64,000 bases of DNA from Natronococcus jeotgali DSM 18795 (GTDB taxonomy: Archaea > Halobacteriota > Halobacteria > Halobacteriales > Natrialbaceae). The notes beneath the pieces are model-generated. The model made no database searches, was not told the DNA's origin, and was given only the letters and a program-made list of their open reading frames with translations. A program made the translations under genes and the position numbers. Numbering within the stretch: position 1 is the first letter of the stretch; each line of letters starts with the position of its first letter. This document shows positions 9,834 through 17,738 of the stretch, one piece after another. The stretch is taken from assembly GCF_000337695.1 (NCBI RefSeq), contig NZ_AOIA01000116.1, positions 62,001-126,000 of the forward strand. The letters run 5' to 3'.

Positions 9834-11641
9834 AGCTGGTCCTCCGTCAGCGCGAACTGACCGTTGTCGCCGCCGCTGGGAACCATCGGATAGACGTTCG
9901 CCTGCGGATCGATGTGGACGTCGATCACGGAGGGGCCGTCGTAGGCGAGCGCGGCGTCGATGGTGTCGGCGACCTCGTCGTAGTCGTCGATCCGGAACCC
10001 TTCCGCGCCGAAGGCCTCGGCGAGCGTGTCGAACTCGGGCATCCAGCCGTAATCGGAGGCGGAGTGGCGCCCGTCGAAGAAGGCGTCCTGCCACTGGCGG
10101 ACCATCCCGATGTACTCGTTGTTGAGGACGGCGACCGTGATATCCAGGTTCTCGCGGACGGCGACCGACAGTCCCTGTAAGGTCATCAGGAACGAACCGT
10201 CGCCGTCGATGCAGACGACCTCCTGGTCGTCGTCGGCCGCGAAGCGGGCGCCGATCGCCGCCGGCAGGCCGTATCCCATCGCGCCCAGGCCGTGGCTCGA
10301 GACCCACGTGCGGGGCTCGGTGTAGGTCCAGTACTGGCAGGCCCACATCTGGTGTTGGCCGACGCCGGTGGTGACGACCGCGCGGTCGCTGGTGGCCTCG
10401 TCGAGGGCTTCGACGACGAACTGCGGTTTGATCGGCTCGTCCTCGGGTGCCTCGTAGGCCATCGAGTAGTCGGATTTCCACTGCTGGCACTGGGCGCGCC
10501 ACTTCGTCGCCTGTGGCGACTCCTCGACGGCTTCGGCCAGCTGGGAGACGACGGTGTCGGCGTCGCCGACCAGCGGGTAGTCCGCGTGGATGTTCTTGCT
10601 GATCTCGGCGGGGTCGATATCGACGTGGATGATCTCCGCGTCGGGCGCGAACGTCTCGATGCCGCCGGTGAGCCGGTCGTCGAACCGGGTGCCGACGGCG
10701 ATCATCGTGTCGCAGTGGGTGACCGCCATGTTGGCGTACCCGGTGCCGTGCATGCCCGCCATCTCCATCGAGAGCTCGTGGTCCTCGGGGAACGCGCCGA
10801 TCCCGGGCATCGTCGTGACGACCGGAATCTCGTGTTCGATGGCGAACTCGCGACAGACCTCGCTGGCCTCGGCCTTGATGACGCCTCCGCCGAGCAGCAT
10901 GACGGGACGCTGTGAACCCTCGACGCGCTCGGCCGCGGCGTCGACGAACTCGGGGTCGGCTCGCTGCTGGACCTCGTAGGTGTCGGGCGTCCGCGGCTCG
11001 TCGGGTTCGCGGTCGGTCTCGGCGTTGGTGACGTCCTTGGGCAGATCGACGAGCGTCGGCCCGGGCCGGCCCTCGCTCGCGAGCGCGAACGCCTCGCTGA
11101 CGTCCGTGCCGACGCGGTCGGGTTCGCTCGAGAACGTGTTGGTCTTCGTGACCGGCATCGTGACGCCCGTGGTGTCGGTCTCCTGGAAGGCGTCGTTGCC
11201 GACGAACTCCGTCGGCACCTGGCCGGTCAGTGCGACGACCGGATCCGAGTCCATGTCGGCGTCGGCCAGCCCGGTGACGAGGTTCGTCGCTCCCGGCCCC
11301 GAGGTCGCCAGGCAGATGCCCGGCTCCCCGGAGACGATGCCGTAGGCGTCGGCCGCGTGGGACGCCCCTTGCTCGTGGGCCATCGTCACGTGGTGGATCT
11401 CGGAGTCGTACAACGCGTCGTAGACGGGCATGATCGCGCCGCCTTGCACGCCGAAGGCGTGTTCGACGCCCGCGTTCTCGAGCGCGCGGACGACGGACTC
11501 GGCGCCGGTCGTGACCGGGGTCGGTTCGGCGTCGGTCGTCGACTCCTCGGTCGCGGCCGACTCCGGCGGCTCCTCCCGCGTCGTCTCCTGGTCGTCGTGC
11601 TGTTCCTCGGTCGCGGTAACCGGTGGTGCGCGTTCGCTCAT
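9830..11641 (-). CDS. ilvB: Acetolactate synthase large (catalytic) subunit
   Basis: 603 residues. Thiamine-diphosphate enzyme making acetolactate from pyruvate, the first common step of valine/leucine synthesis. The catalytic Glu region HEQGASHAADAYG, the FAD-domain core and the ThDP/Mg motif GDGSFLMTLQ...NNEYIGMV are present. The first ~45 residues are a polar, acidic leader typical of haloarchaeal versions. It is first in a coupled ilvB-ilvN-ilvC chain. A 326-bp non-coding leader separates it from leuA and contains a TATA-like element and a hairpin, so internal initiation or attenuation is possible. Confidence 0.96.
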   Translation of the reverse strand: MSERAPPVTATEEQHDDQETTREEPPESAATEESTTDAEPTPVTTGAESVVRALENAGVEHAFGVQGGAIMPVYDALYDSEIHHVTMAHEQGASHAADAYGIVSGEPGICLATSGPGATNLVTGLADADMDSDPVVALTGQVPTEFVGNDAFQETDTTGVTMPVTKTNTFSSEPDRVGTDVSEAFALASEGRPGPTLVDLPKDVTNAETDREPDEPRTPDTYEVQQRADPEFVDAAAERVEGSQRPVMLLGGGVIKAEASEVCREFAIEHEIPVVTTMPGIGAFPEDHELSMEMAGMHGTGYANMAVTHCDTMIAVGTRFDDRLTGGIETFAPDAEIIHVDIDPAEISKNIHADYPLVGDADTVVSQLAEAVEESPQATKWRAQCQQWKSDYSMAYEAPEDEPIKPQFVVEALDEATSDRAVVTTGVGQHQMWACQYWTYTEPRTWVSSHGLGAMGYGLPAAIGARFAADDDQEVVCIDGDGSFLMTLQGLSVAVRENLDITVAVLNNEYIGMVRQWQDAFFDGRHSASDYGWMPEFDTLAEAFGAEGFRIDDYDEVADTIDAALAYDGPSVIDVHIDPQANVYPMVPSGGDNGQFALTEDQL

Positions 11642-11967
11642 CGATTACCTCCTGTCGCCTCTCGGCGGTCCGGTGCGCTTGCTGGTGTCATCTGGTAAGT
11701 TGCTGGTCGCTCGGCGGTCGGTGCGACGGATGCGGGCCGGGGTCGAGGAAGGAGTTGGTGAGGGGCTAGTGGGCCCCTACAATACGAATGCGAGCGAGCG
11801 CGCTGCCGTCGGTATCGCGAGTGCGAACCGATGCTCGAGCGCGATCCGTCATCACTCGACACGTAGGCGTGGGAACGATCATAATAGTTTCGTCCCGGGC
11901 AACGCTGGCGGGAACGCCGTCGCGATAGCCGGGGCTCCCGGCCGGTAGCGAACGAGGGGGTCATCCC
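11642..11967 (-). promoter_or_regulatory. leuA-ilvB intergenic leader with hairpin
   Basis: No convincing gene lies here; the minus-strand open frame 11638-11964 is Arg/Ser-rich and unlike haloarchaeal proteins. Two features stand out: a TATA-like ACTATTATGA read on the minus strand near 11880, and a perfect 6-bp hairpin AGGGGC/GCCCCT (11761-11766 with 11773-11778). A separate ilvB promoter with a structured 5' leader is plausible but unproven. Confidence 0.4.
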
Positions 11968-13203
11968 TCAGATCTGCACCTCCTCTCGCTCCTGCTGGCG
12001 CTCGACGCCAGCTTCCTCGGCGAACCGCTCCAAGTCGTCGACCGTGATGCGGCGCTTCTCGGCGCCGTAATCCTTGACGCGGCGGGTTACCGTCCGCACC
12101 TCGTCGTCGGTGGGTTCGTAGCCCCGCTCCTCTAAGCGCTCGCGGACCGAATGGGTCCCGGTGTGTTTCCCCATGACCAGCCGACGCTTCGCGCCGACCA
12201 TCTCGGGAGTCATCACGCCGGGTTCGAAGGTGTCGGAGTTCTCGATGACGCCCGCGGCGTGGATCCCGCTCTCGTGGGAGAAGGCGTTGTCGCCGACGAC
12301 GGGTTTGTTCCCCGGCGTCTCGATCGAACTCTTCTCCTCGACGATCTCGGACAGTTCCACGATGCGGGTCGTATCGATTCCCGTGTCGCACTGGTAGACC
12401 GACTCGACGGCCATCACGAACTCCTCGTAGGCGGCGTTGCCGGCCCGCTCGCCGATCGAGTTGACCGAGACCTGCGCCTGGTCGGCGCCCGCCTCGATCC
12501 CCGACAGGGCGTTGGCGGTCGCCAGCCCGAAGTCGTCGTGGGTGTGGACGTCGACCCGCGCGTCGGTGTGGGCACAGACCTTCTCGATCATCGCCCGGAA
12601 CCGGTTGGGCGTGGCGACGCCGCAGGTGTCCGGGATGTTGATCCAGTCGGTTCCCGCCTCGGAGACCGCTTCGATAACCTCGATCAGGAACGCCTCGTCC
12701 GTCCGGGTCGCGTCCATCGGCGAGAACATGCAGGTCGCCCCCGCCTCCGTGATCCGCTCGACCGACTCGACGGCGCGCTGTACTACGTCCTCCCGGGTCG
12801 CGTGCATCGAATCCTCGATCTGGACGTCACTGGTGCTGACGAACGTATGCACCATCTCGACGCCCGAATCCAGTGCGGCGTCGATATCGTCGTCGACGAC
12901 GCGGGCCAGCCCGCAGGTCGTCGTCGACGTCGAGGACGCGATATCCCGAACCGCCTCGAACTCGGCCTCGGAGTTGACGGGGAACCCGGCCTCGATGACG
13001 TGGGTACCCATCTCGTCCAGGACGGAGGCGATCTCGCGCTTATCGTCGTAGGAGAACGACGTGCCGGGCGACTGTTCGCCGTCCCGCAGCGTCGTATCGA
13101 AGACACGTGCTGACTCGATTTCGTCAGTGGAATCTAACGTGCCCTGGAAGAACTCGACCCCCCTGACTGGTGTCAGAGGTCGGGTTGCCTTGTGAAGACA
13201 TTG
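11968..13203 (-). CDS. leuA: 2-isopropylmalate synthase, with apparent +1 frame discontinuity near the N-terminus
   Basis: DRE-TIM metallolyase condensing acetyl-CoA with 2-oxoisovalerate. The conserved frame runs without interruption from about 13173 (VEFFQGTLDST, then the catalytic DTTLRDGEQSPG) to the TGA at 11968. Metal His residues are in VHTHDDFGLA, and the C-terminal part has SHESGIHAAGV and GKHTGTHSV. No ATG, GTG or TTG occurs in this frame between an upstream stop (13312-13314) and Met at 13011, which lies after the catalytic motif. The ATG at 13203, 28 nt from a TATA box, is one frame off; dropping one G from a six-G tract near 13158-13163 would join it as MSSQGNPTSDTSQG-VEFFQG. Sequence error, real lesion, frameshifting or a non-standard start are all open. 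Confidence 0.85.
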   Translation of the reverse strand, partial: QCLHKATRPLTPVRGVEFFQGTLDSTDEIESARVFDTTLRDGEQSPGTSFSYDDKREIASVLDEMGTHVIEAGFPVNSEAEFEAVRDIASSTSTTTCGLARVVDDDIDAALDSGVEMVHTFVSTSDVQIEDSMHATREDVVQRAVESVERITEAGATCMFSPMDATRTDEAFLIEVIEAVSEAGTDWINIPDTCGVATPNRFRAMIEKVCAHTDARVDVHTHDDFGLATANALSGIEAGADQAQVSVNSIGERAGNAAYEEFVMAVESVYQCDTGIDTTRIVELSEIVEEKSSIETPGNKPVVGDNAFSHESGIHAAGVIENSDTFEPGVMTPEMVGAKRRLVMGKHTGTHSVRERLEERGYEPTDDEVRTVTRRVKDYGAEKRRITVDDLERFAEEAGVERQQEREEVQI

Positions 13204-13227
13204 TATCCGATCCGAGGATCGACGACG

Positions 13228-13235
13228 TATATAAA
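13228..13235 (-). promoter_or_regulatory. leuA promoter TATA box
   Basis: Minus-strand TTTATATA. Its centre is about 28 nt upstream of the A of the ATG at 13203, the spacing expected for a leaderless haloarchaeal transcript. This supports 13203 as the real 5' end of the leu/ilv message. Confidence 0.6.
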
Positions 13236-13348
13236 CCTGACGCTGGCAGTAGCGGTGACACGGAGTGACAACCCGACCCGTTCTCGAGTCGACGGCGAAA
13301 ACCGCAAGACATCAACGTCCTAATATCGAACATAGATCCTATTATCAT

Positions 13349-13767
13349 ACCGTCCTCGGTTCGGCCCGTCGTCGGAAACGCGTCGGTTCCGTCGAAAAAT
13401 TCATACTTATTGAGTGGAAATTAAATTAGAGCCGCTGGCGCGCGCTCGTCGATGAACAGTCGGTCACTAACGGTCGGGAATATCGACGAGCAGTTACAGA
13501 TCGTCCAATAACTTCGCCGCGGTAGCTGAACTGTGGCGGCGGGTAGTCCCGCCTGCGAGTACCTGGGCGATTTCGGGACGGCGCGACCGATCGATCGTCC
13601 AGAACGCGACGCGTCGCGGTCGCGCCCACCGGCGGCCACTGCTCGCTCGAGGCGATGGCGGGATCGGCCGCGACTCCGACCCCCGAAATCACCGGGGGAT
13701 CGAAGCCGGCTGCCGAGGGTTTCGGGCGTGTGAGAACTAAACCTCTCGCCGTGGTAGGACGGCGGGT
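13349..13767. other. Intergenic region between leuA and the ferritin-like gene
   Basis: It contains an AT-rich patch (13395-13435) and scattered open frames on both strands that lack the acidic composition of local proteins. A minus-strand stretch reading RRPEIAQVLAGG...AKLLDDL near 13500-13590 could be a helix-turn-helix gene remnant, but there is no start, so I annotate no gene. The sequence just before 13768 is the promoter of the ferritin-like gene. Confidence 0.3.
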
Positions 13768-14223
13768 ATGACGTCAGACGAAGTGACCAGCCTCCTGCGG
13801 GAGGCGTACACCGACGAACTCGAGACCGTGATGAACTACCTGACCAACGCCATCGTCCTCGACGGGGTCCACGCCGAGGAGGTCAAATCGAGCCTCGAGG
13901 CCGACGTCGACGAGGAGCTCGAGCACGCGCGGTTGCTCGGGAACCGGCTGAAACAGCTCGATCGCTCCCCGCCGGGATCGGAGTCGTTCGAGGCCGGCCA
14001 GTCGAGCCTTCAGCCCCCCGAGGACACCACCGACGTCGAGTCGGTGATCGACGGCGTCCTCGAGGCCGAAGAGGACGCCCTGGAGACGTACCGCTCGCTG
14101 CTCGAGGCCGCCCGCGAGGCCGACGACCCGGTCACGGAGGACGTCGCGGTGACGATCCTCGCCGACGAGGAAGCCCACCGCACGGAGTTCCGGGGGTTCA
14201 GAAAGGAGTTTCCGCAGGACTGA
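13768..14223 (+). CDS. Ferritin-like domain protein
   Basis: 151 residues predicted as a four-helix bundle. Helix-borne acidic/His pairs fit a di-iron site: DELETVMNY near 17-25, EELEHARL near 50-57, EAEEDALETY near 104-113, DEEAHRTEF near 134-142. These are the ExxH-type spacings of the rubrerythrin/ferritin-like superfamily. No rubredoxin Cys are present. Probably an intracellular iron-binding or peroxide-protection protein; the exact activity is unknown. Monocistronic by spacing. Confidence 0.75.
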   Translation: MTSDEVTSLLREAYTDELETVMNYLTNAIVLDGVHAEEVKSSLEADVDEELEHARLLGNRLKQLDRSPPGSESFEAGQSSLQPPEDTTDVESVIDGVLEAEEDALETYRSLLEAAREADDPVTEDVAVTILADEEAHRTEFRGFRKEFPQD

Positions 14224-14342
14224 GGCGGGCTATCGTTCCCGGTGCGACCGCGGGCGACCCGGTTTCGCCGAAACTGACTGCGGTGGTCCGCACGAGACGG
14301 CCGAAGCGAACGTTTTTCTCGCCGCGCTTCGAGGGGATCCGT

Positions 14343-14633
14343 ATGAGCGATTTCGATCTCGACCTGCGAACCGTCGAGGAACGCATCGACGAGGAGTTCG
14401 AGCTCGACGGCGAAATCGTCCTGGGCGTCCTCGACGGGACGACGCCCGCCGACGAGTGGCTCGAGGCGGTCTCGACGGGGAACGTCCTCGTCCTCTGTGT
14501 CGAGGGCGAAGTTAACGAGCTGGCGTCCGGCTTCGCGCGCGATGTCAAGGAGTCGGGCGGCAACCTCGTTCACTTCCGCGGGTTCCTGGTGGTCACGCCG
14601 CCGGGGATCGACGTCGACGCCGATCGGCTGTAG
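14343..14633 (+). CDS. Conserved haloarchaeal protein of unknown function
   Basis: 96 residues from the ATG at 14343 (MSDFDLDLRTVEERI). The open frame extends 20 codons upstream from a GTG, but that stretch is basic and includes promoter sequence. It is acidic, with alternating hydrophobic beta-strand-like segments (EIVLGVLDGTTP, NVLVLCVEGEVNEL, LVHFRGFLVVTPPG), suggesting a small alpha/beta fold. I do not assign a function. Confidence 0.7.
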   Translation: MSDFDLDLRTVEERIDEEFELDGEIVLGVLDGTTPADEWLEAVSTGNVLVLCVEGEVNELASGFARDVKESGGNLVHFRGFLVVTPPGIDVDADRL

Positions 14634-14669
14634 TCGACCGAGAGTGGGGCGCGAACCCCCGACGGACGG

Positions 14670-14960
14670 CTACTCCCCGCTTCCTCGCTTCCTGAAGGCG
14701 GCGCGTCCGTCCTGCGCGACGGTGATCCGGTACCCCTCGTAGGAGAACGCGACCTCGGCTTCCGCGGCGGGAACGGGCGGCTCCGAGAAGACGTGTTCGA
14801 GGAGGTGGTCGATGCAGTCGTACAGCGGCGTCAACTCGTCGGTGTCGACTCCCTCGAGTTCGGCGACGGTTCGGGCGACGCTCACGTTCGGGTCGGCTTC
14901 CTCGACGTCGAAGGTTCGGTGGACGACGTCGCCGCCGTCGCGTCGGGATTCGTCGGTCAT
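14670..14960 (-). CDS. HalOD1 output-domain protein
   Basis: 96 residues. The order VSVARTVAELEGVDTDEL, LYDCIDHLLEHVF, then AEVAFSYEGYRITV matches the HalOD1 domain, a haloarchaea-specific module usually found alone or at the end of signalling proteins. The start at 14960 follows MTDESRRDGG; the frame could extend 13 codons upstream to 14999. It lies 35 nt downstream of the VOC gene on the same strand, so they are probably co-transcribed. Confidence 0.75.
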   Translation of the reverse strand: MTDESRRDGGDVVHRTFDVEEADPNVSVARTVAELEGVDTDELTPLYDCIDHLLEHVFSEPPVPAAEAEVAFSYEGYRITVAQDGRAAFRKRGSGE

Positions 14961-14995
14961 CGTGGCACGATACCGGCGACGGACACGAAGGTAGT

Positions 14996-15700
14996 TCACC
15001 GCTCAGTTGCAGGCCCGGGCTGGCGGAACGTCAGCCAGTGGCCGTCCGGATCCCGCACCACGACCTCGTCGCCGGCGTCGCGCTCGAGGCGGTCGACGCG
15101 GTTCGCGACCGCCTCGAGGGCCGCACCCGGATCGTCGGTTTCGAAGCCGAGGTCGACGTGGACGCCGCCGCGGCCGTCGGCGATGCCGAGGTGGGGCTCC
15201 CAGAGCTCGAGGGCCATCGGTCCGTTCAGCCGCACTCGCTTGCGGTCTGCGCCGACGTCGACGGTCCGGAAGCCGAGCGCCTCGTAGAACTCCCGGGCGC
15301 GCTCGAGCGATTCGACCTCGAGGACGACCTCGAAGAGCCCGTCGATCCCCGGTCCCGCGACGTCGCGCTGGCCGAGCTCGACGCAGTTGCCGTCGGGGTC
15401 GTAGAGGTACAGCGACCGCGAGGAGCCGAACCGGGCCTCCTCGAGGTCGTACTCCCCGCCCAGGCGGTCCCACCACTCGTCGTACTCGTCGGCGGGGATC
15501 GAGAGCGCGTAGTGGGTGTGGAGCCCGCCGCGGGGAACTCCCTCGGGTCGCCGGAGAACGAGGTCGGTCTCGCCCGCGGCGAGGACGCACTCGTCGGCGC
15601 CGTCCTCGCGGACGGGAAGCGACAGCGTCTCCGCGTAGAACCGCCGCGCGGGCTCGAGGTGCTTGACCTCGAGCGCGAGCCAGGAGAGACCGGTGAGCAT
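14996..15700 (-). CDS. VOC (glyoxalase/dioxygenase fold) family protein, two-module
   Basis: About 234 residues with two tandem beta-alpha-beta-beta-beta modules: LSWLALEVKHLEPARRFY and a second at GLFEVVLEVESLERAREFY. The metal-ligand positions expected for the superfamily can be seen as His in THYALSIP, Glu in CVELG, His in GGVHVDLGF, and a C-terminal WLTF strand. Such proteins are ring-cleaving dioxygenases, glyoxalases or resistance proteins; nothing here fixes the substrate. The ATG at 15700 is preferred to one nine codons upstream because the domain begins right after it. Confidence 0.75.
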   Translation of the reverse strand: MLTGLSWLALEVKHLEPARRFYAETLSLPVREDGADECVLAAGETDLVLRRPEGVPRGGLHTHYALSIPADEYDEWWDRLGGEYDLEEARFGSSRSLYLYDPDGNCVELGQRDVAGPGIDGLFEVVLEVESLERAREFYEALGFRTVDVGADRKRVRLNGPMALELWEPHLGIADGRGGVHVDLGFETDDPGAALEAVANRVDRLERDAGDEVVVRDPDGHWLTFRQPGPATER

Positions 15701-15888
15701 GGTCGCCCCTACTCCGGCCGGCGGCATAGAAGCGTCGCCGCGTCGAACGCCGACGCTCGATACCGACGGAGCCCCAGGCGCCGCCGAGACCGCCGTCGGG
15801 TACGGATCGGCGGCGAGCGCTCGGCACCGAACCGGCGGAATCGGCGGGTTCGTCCAGGTTTATGAGCCGAGCGAGCGTACCGTCGCGC

Positions 15889-16572
15889 ATGCCATTTCGG
15901 GTCGACGAGCGCGCGAGCGAGTTCGCCGAGATCGATCGGTTCGACGGCGGCGTCGGCTGGATCGCCCATCCCGACGAGGAGATGCAGCGGGCCAGCCACG
16001 CCCTCGAGCTGGACGGCGACGTCTGGGTGATCGACCCCGTCGACGCTCCCGGGATCGACGACGTGCTCGCGGGGCTGGGCGAGGTCCGCGGCGTCGTCGT
16101 CGCGCTCGATCGCCACAAGCGCGACGCCGCCGCCGTCGCCGACCGCCACGAGGTCCCCGTTTACCTCCCCGCCTTTTTCGAGGGCGTCTCCGAGGAGCTC
16201 GAGGCGCCCGTCGTTCGCTTCGGCGACGAGCTCGCGGACACCGGGATCAAGGCGCGGACGGTCGTCGATAGCCGATTCTGGCAGGAAGTCGCGCTCTACG
16301 ACCCCGAGGGGGGAACCCTCGTCGTCCCGGAATCGCTCGGCACAGCCGACTACTTCCTCGCCGGGGGCGAGCGCCTCGGGGTCCACCCGATGCGGCGAGC
16401 GCTCCCGCCCCGAAACGCTCTCGGCGATCTCGCCCCCGATCGGGTGCTCGTCGGGCACGGCGACGGCGTCCTGACCGACGCGACGGCGGCCCTCGAGGAG
16501 GCGCTGGCCCGGTCCCGCACCCGGGCGCCGCTGGTGTACGCCAAAGCGGGGTGGAAGCTGCTGCCGTTCTGA
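15889..16572 (+). CDS. Conserved haloarchaeal protein, possible degenerate metallo-hydrolase fold
   Basis: 227 residues starting MPFRVDERASEFAEIDRF. Alternating strands (DVWVIDPVDAPGIDDVLAGLGEVRGVVV and VPVYLPAFF), ALYDPEGGTLVVPESLG, and a late GHGDGV recall the metallo-beta-lactamase-like layout. The HxHxDH motif is replaced by ALDRHKRDA, so any metal chemistry is doubtful. Not identified with confidence. An in-frame ATG nine codons upstream is less likely. Confidence 0.65.
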   Translation: MPFRVDERASEFAEIDRFDGGVGWIAHPDEEMQRASHALELDGDVWVIDPVDAPGIDDVLAGLGEVRGVVVALDRHKRDAAAVADRHEVPVYLPAFFEGVSEELEAPVVRFGDELADTGIKARTVVDSRFWQEVALYDPEGGTLVVPESLGTADYFLAGGERLGVHPMRRALPPRNALGDLAPDRVLVGHGDGVLTDATAALEEALARSRTRAPLVYAKAGWKLLPF

Positions 16573-16610
16573 GGCCATACAGCTAACTGCGAGGCGCGCG
16601 TACGACGTCC

Positions 16611-17039
16611 GTGGTCTACGCTACCCGCGCCCTGATCGAGGTGTTGCTCGAACTCGCCAGCAACGCCGATCCGAACCCGGTTCGGACCGGCGTCTCGGTG
16701 ACGCCGGCGGGACGGCTCGAGGGGGCCGCGGAGCTTCCGCCCGAGGCGCCGGTCTTTACGGACTTCTTCCTTCCCGATCCCGGCAACGCGGTCAACGCGG
16801 TGTTCGGCGTCGACCTCTCGACGCCGGCCCGACAGGCCCAGGGTCAGTTCGTTTCCCATCCCGTCGGCGAGCTCGAGGTGACCAAACGCGACGACCTCGC
16901 CGAGGTGGTCTTCGTCGCCGTTCCGCCGTGGACGCTCGAGGAGGCGTCGTTCGCCGCCTTCGATCGAGTCGGCGACCGGCAACCCCTCGAGATCCTCGAC
17001 GCCCGGGCGCCGGAGGGGTCGCTTCGCGACCGGGAGTAA
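16611..17039 (+). CDS. Conserved haloarchaeal protein of unknown function
   Basis: 142 residues with a GTG start (MVYATRALIEVLLELAS), 38 nt after the preceding gene on the same strand, so probably an operon of two. One domain of mixed alpha/beta character with FVSHPVGELEVTKRDDLAEVVFVAVPPWT. No catalytic motif recognised; cytosolic. Confidence 0.65.
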   Translation: MVYATRALIEVLLELASNADPNPVRTGVSVTPAGRLEGAAELPPEAPVFTDFFLPDPGNAVNAVFGVDLSTPARQAQGQFVSHPVGELEVTKRDDLAEVVFVAVPPWTLEEASFAAFDRVGDRQPLEILDARAPEGSLRDRE

Positions 17040-17086
17040 CGGCGCTTCGAGAGGCGGCGGCCGCGCCGTCGCCGGAGCGTTGTCGG

Positions 17087-17296
17087 CTACTCGAGGTAGC
17101 CCAGCCCGCGGAGCTGTTCGGTGATCTCCTCGAACTCGGCCTCGGTCAGCTCACCCCGTCGCTGGTGCTGGATAACGATGCTCCGAAGCAGGAACCGGAC
17201 CAGGTCGCTGGTGCTCTGGAAGCTCGTCCCCTCGATCGTCTCGTCGACGCGGTCGGCTAGATCCTTCGGAATCGAAACCGTGGTGTACTCGGCCAT
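17087..17296 (-). CDS. Ribbon-helix-helix (CopG/Arc-type) DNA-binding protein
   Basis: 69 residues. The N-terminal strand YTTVSIPKDLADRVDE and the helices TSFQSTSDLVRFLLRSI form a classic RHH dimerisation and DNA-binding fold. The remaining ~25 residues are an acidic helix. Probably a small transcription factor. It diverges from the 17409 gene across a 110-bp promoter region it may control. Confidence 0.8.
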   Translation of the reverse strand: MAEYTTVSIPKDLADRVDETIEGTSFQSTSDLVRFLLRSIVIQHQRRGELTEAEFEEITEQLRGLGYLE

Positions 17297-17408
17297 ACCG
17301 GATACTCCGTCGCGGGCCCCAAAGACGTATCGCCGTTCGCCGGGAACGTCGCGGGTCCGGCGAGCGTCTCCGCAGCGGTTTTGATATGCGGCGTGCTACG
17401 TACCGCGT

Positions 17409-17738
17409 ATGGGAGTCCGGCCACCATCCAACGACGACAACGACGACCCGGAAAGCGTCGACTTCGGCATCGCCGCCCTCGACGCCCGCCTCAGAGACTC
17501 CGAGCTATCGTTTCCGGCGACCGCCGACGACGTCGACGCCGAGCTCGGCCACGAGCGAATCCCCTACGACGTTCACGGAAACGACGTTGCGCTCGGGGAG
17601 GTGCTCGCGGAGACGAACCGGGAGCGGTTCGATTCGCGCCAACAGCTACTGAACGCGCTTCACGAGCCGTTCGAGGAGTACCGCCGCCAGCACTCCAACG
17701 GCGTCGTTCAGCAGGTTCGCTCGATGCTGCCGTTCTAG
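17409..17738 (+). CDS. Small acidic haloarchaeal protein (DUF5789-like)
   Basis: 109 residues, no membrane segment. VDFGIAALDARL, LSFPATADDVDAELG and a helical C-terminus ending QVRSMLPF resemble a widespread uncharacterised haloarchaeal family that I believe is DUF5789. Its stop overlaps the convergent aglJ stop. Function unknown. Confidence 0.65.
   Translation: MGVRPPSNDDNDDPESVDFGIAALDARLRDSELSFPATADDVDAELGHERIPYDVHGNDVALGEVLAETNRERFDSRQQLLNALHEPFEEYRRQHSNGVVQQVRSMLPF

Noticed and set aside
11638-11964. 108-codon minus-strand frame in the ilvB leader as a leader peptide
   Set aside because: Too long, Arg/Ser-rich, and not enriched in Leu, Val or Ile codons as an attenuator peptide would be.
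13421-13692. Minus-strand frames of 72 and 88 codons
   Set aside because: Basic and Ser-rich, no start context, no homology recognised by eye; possibly a gene remnant only.
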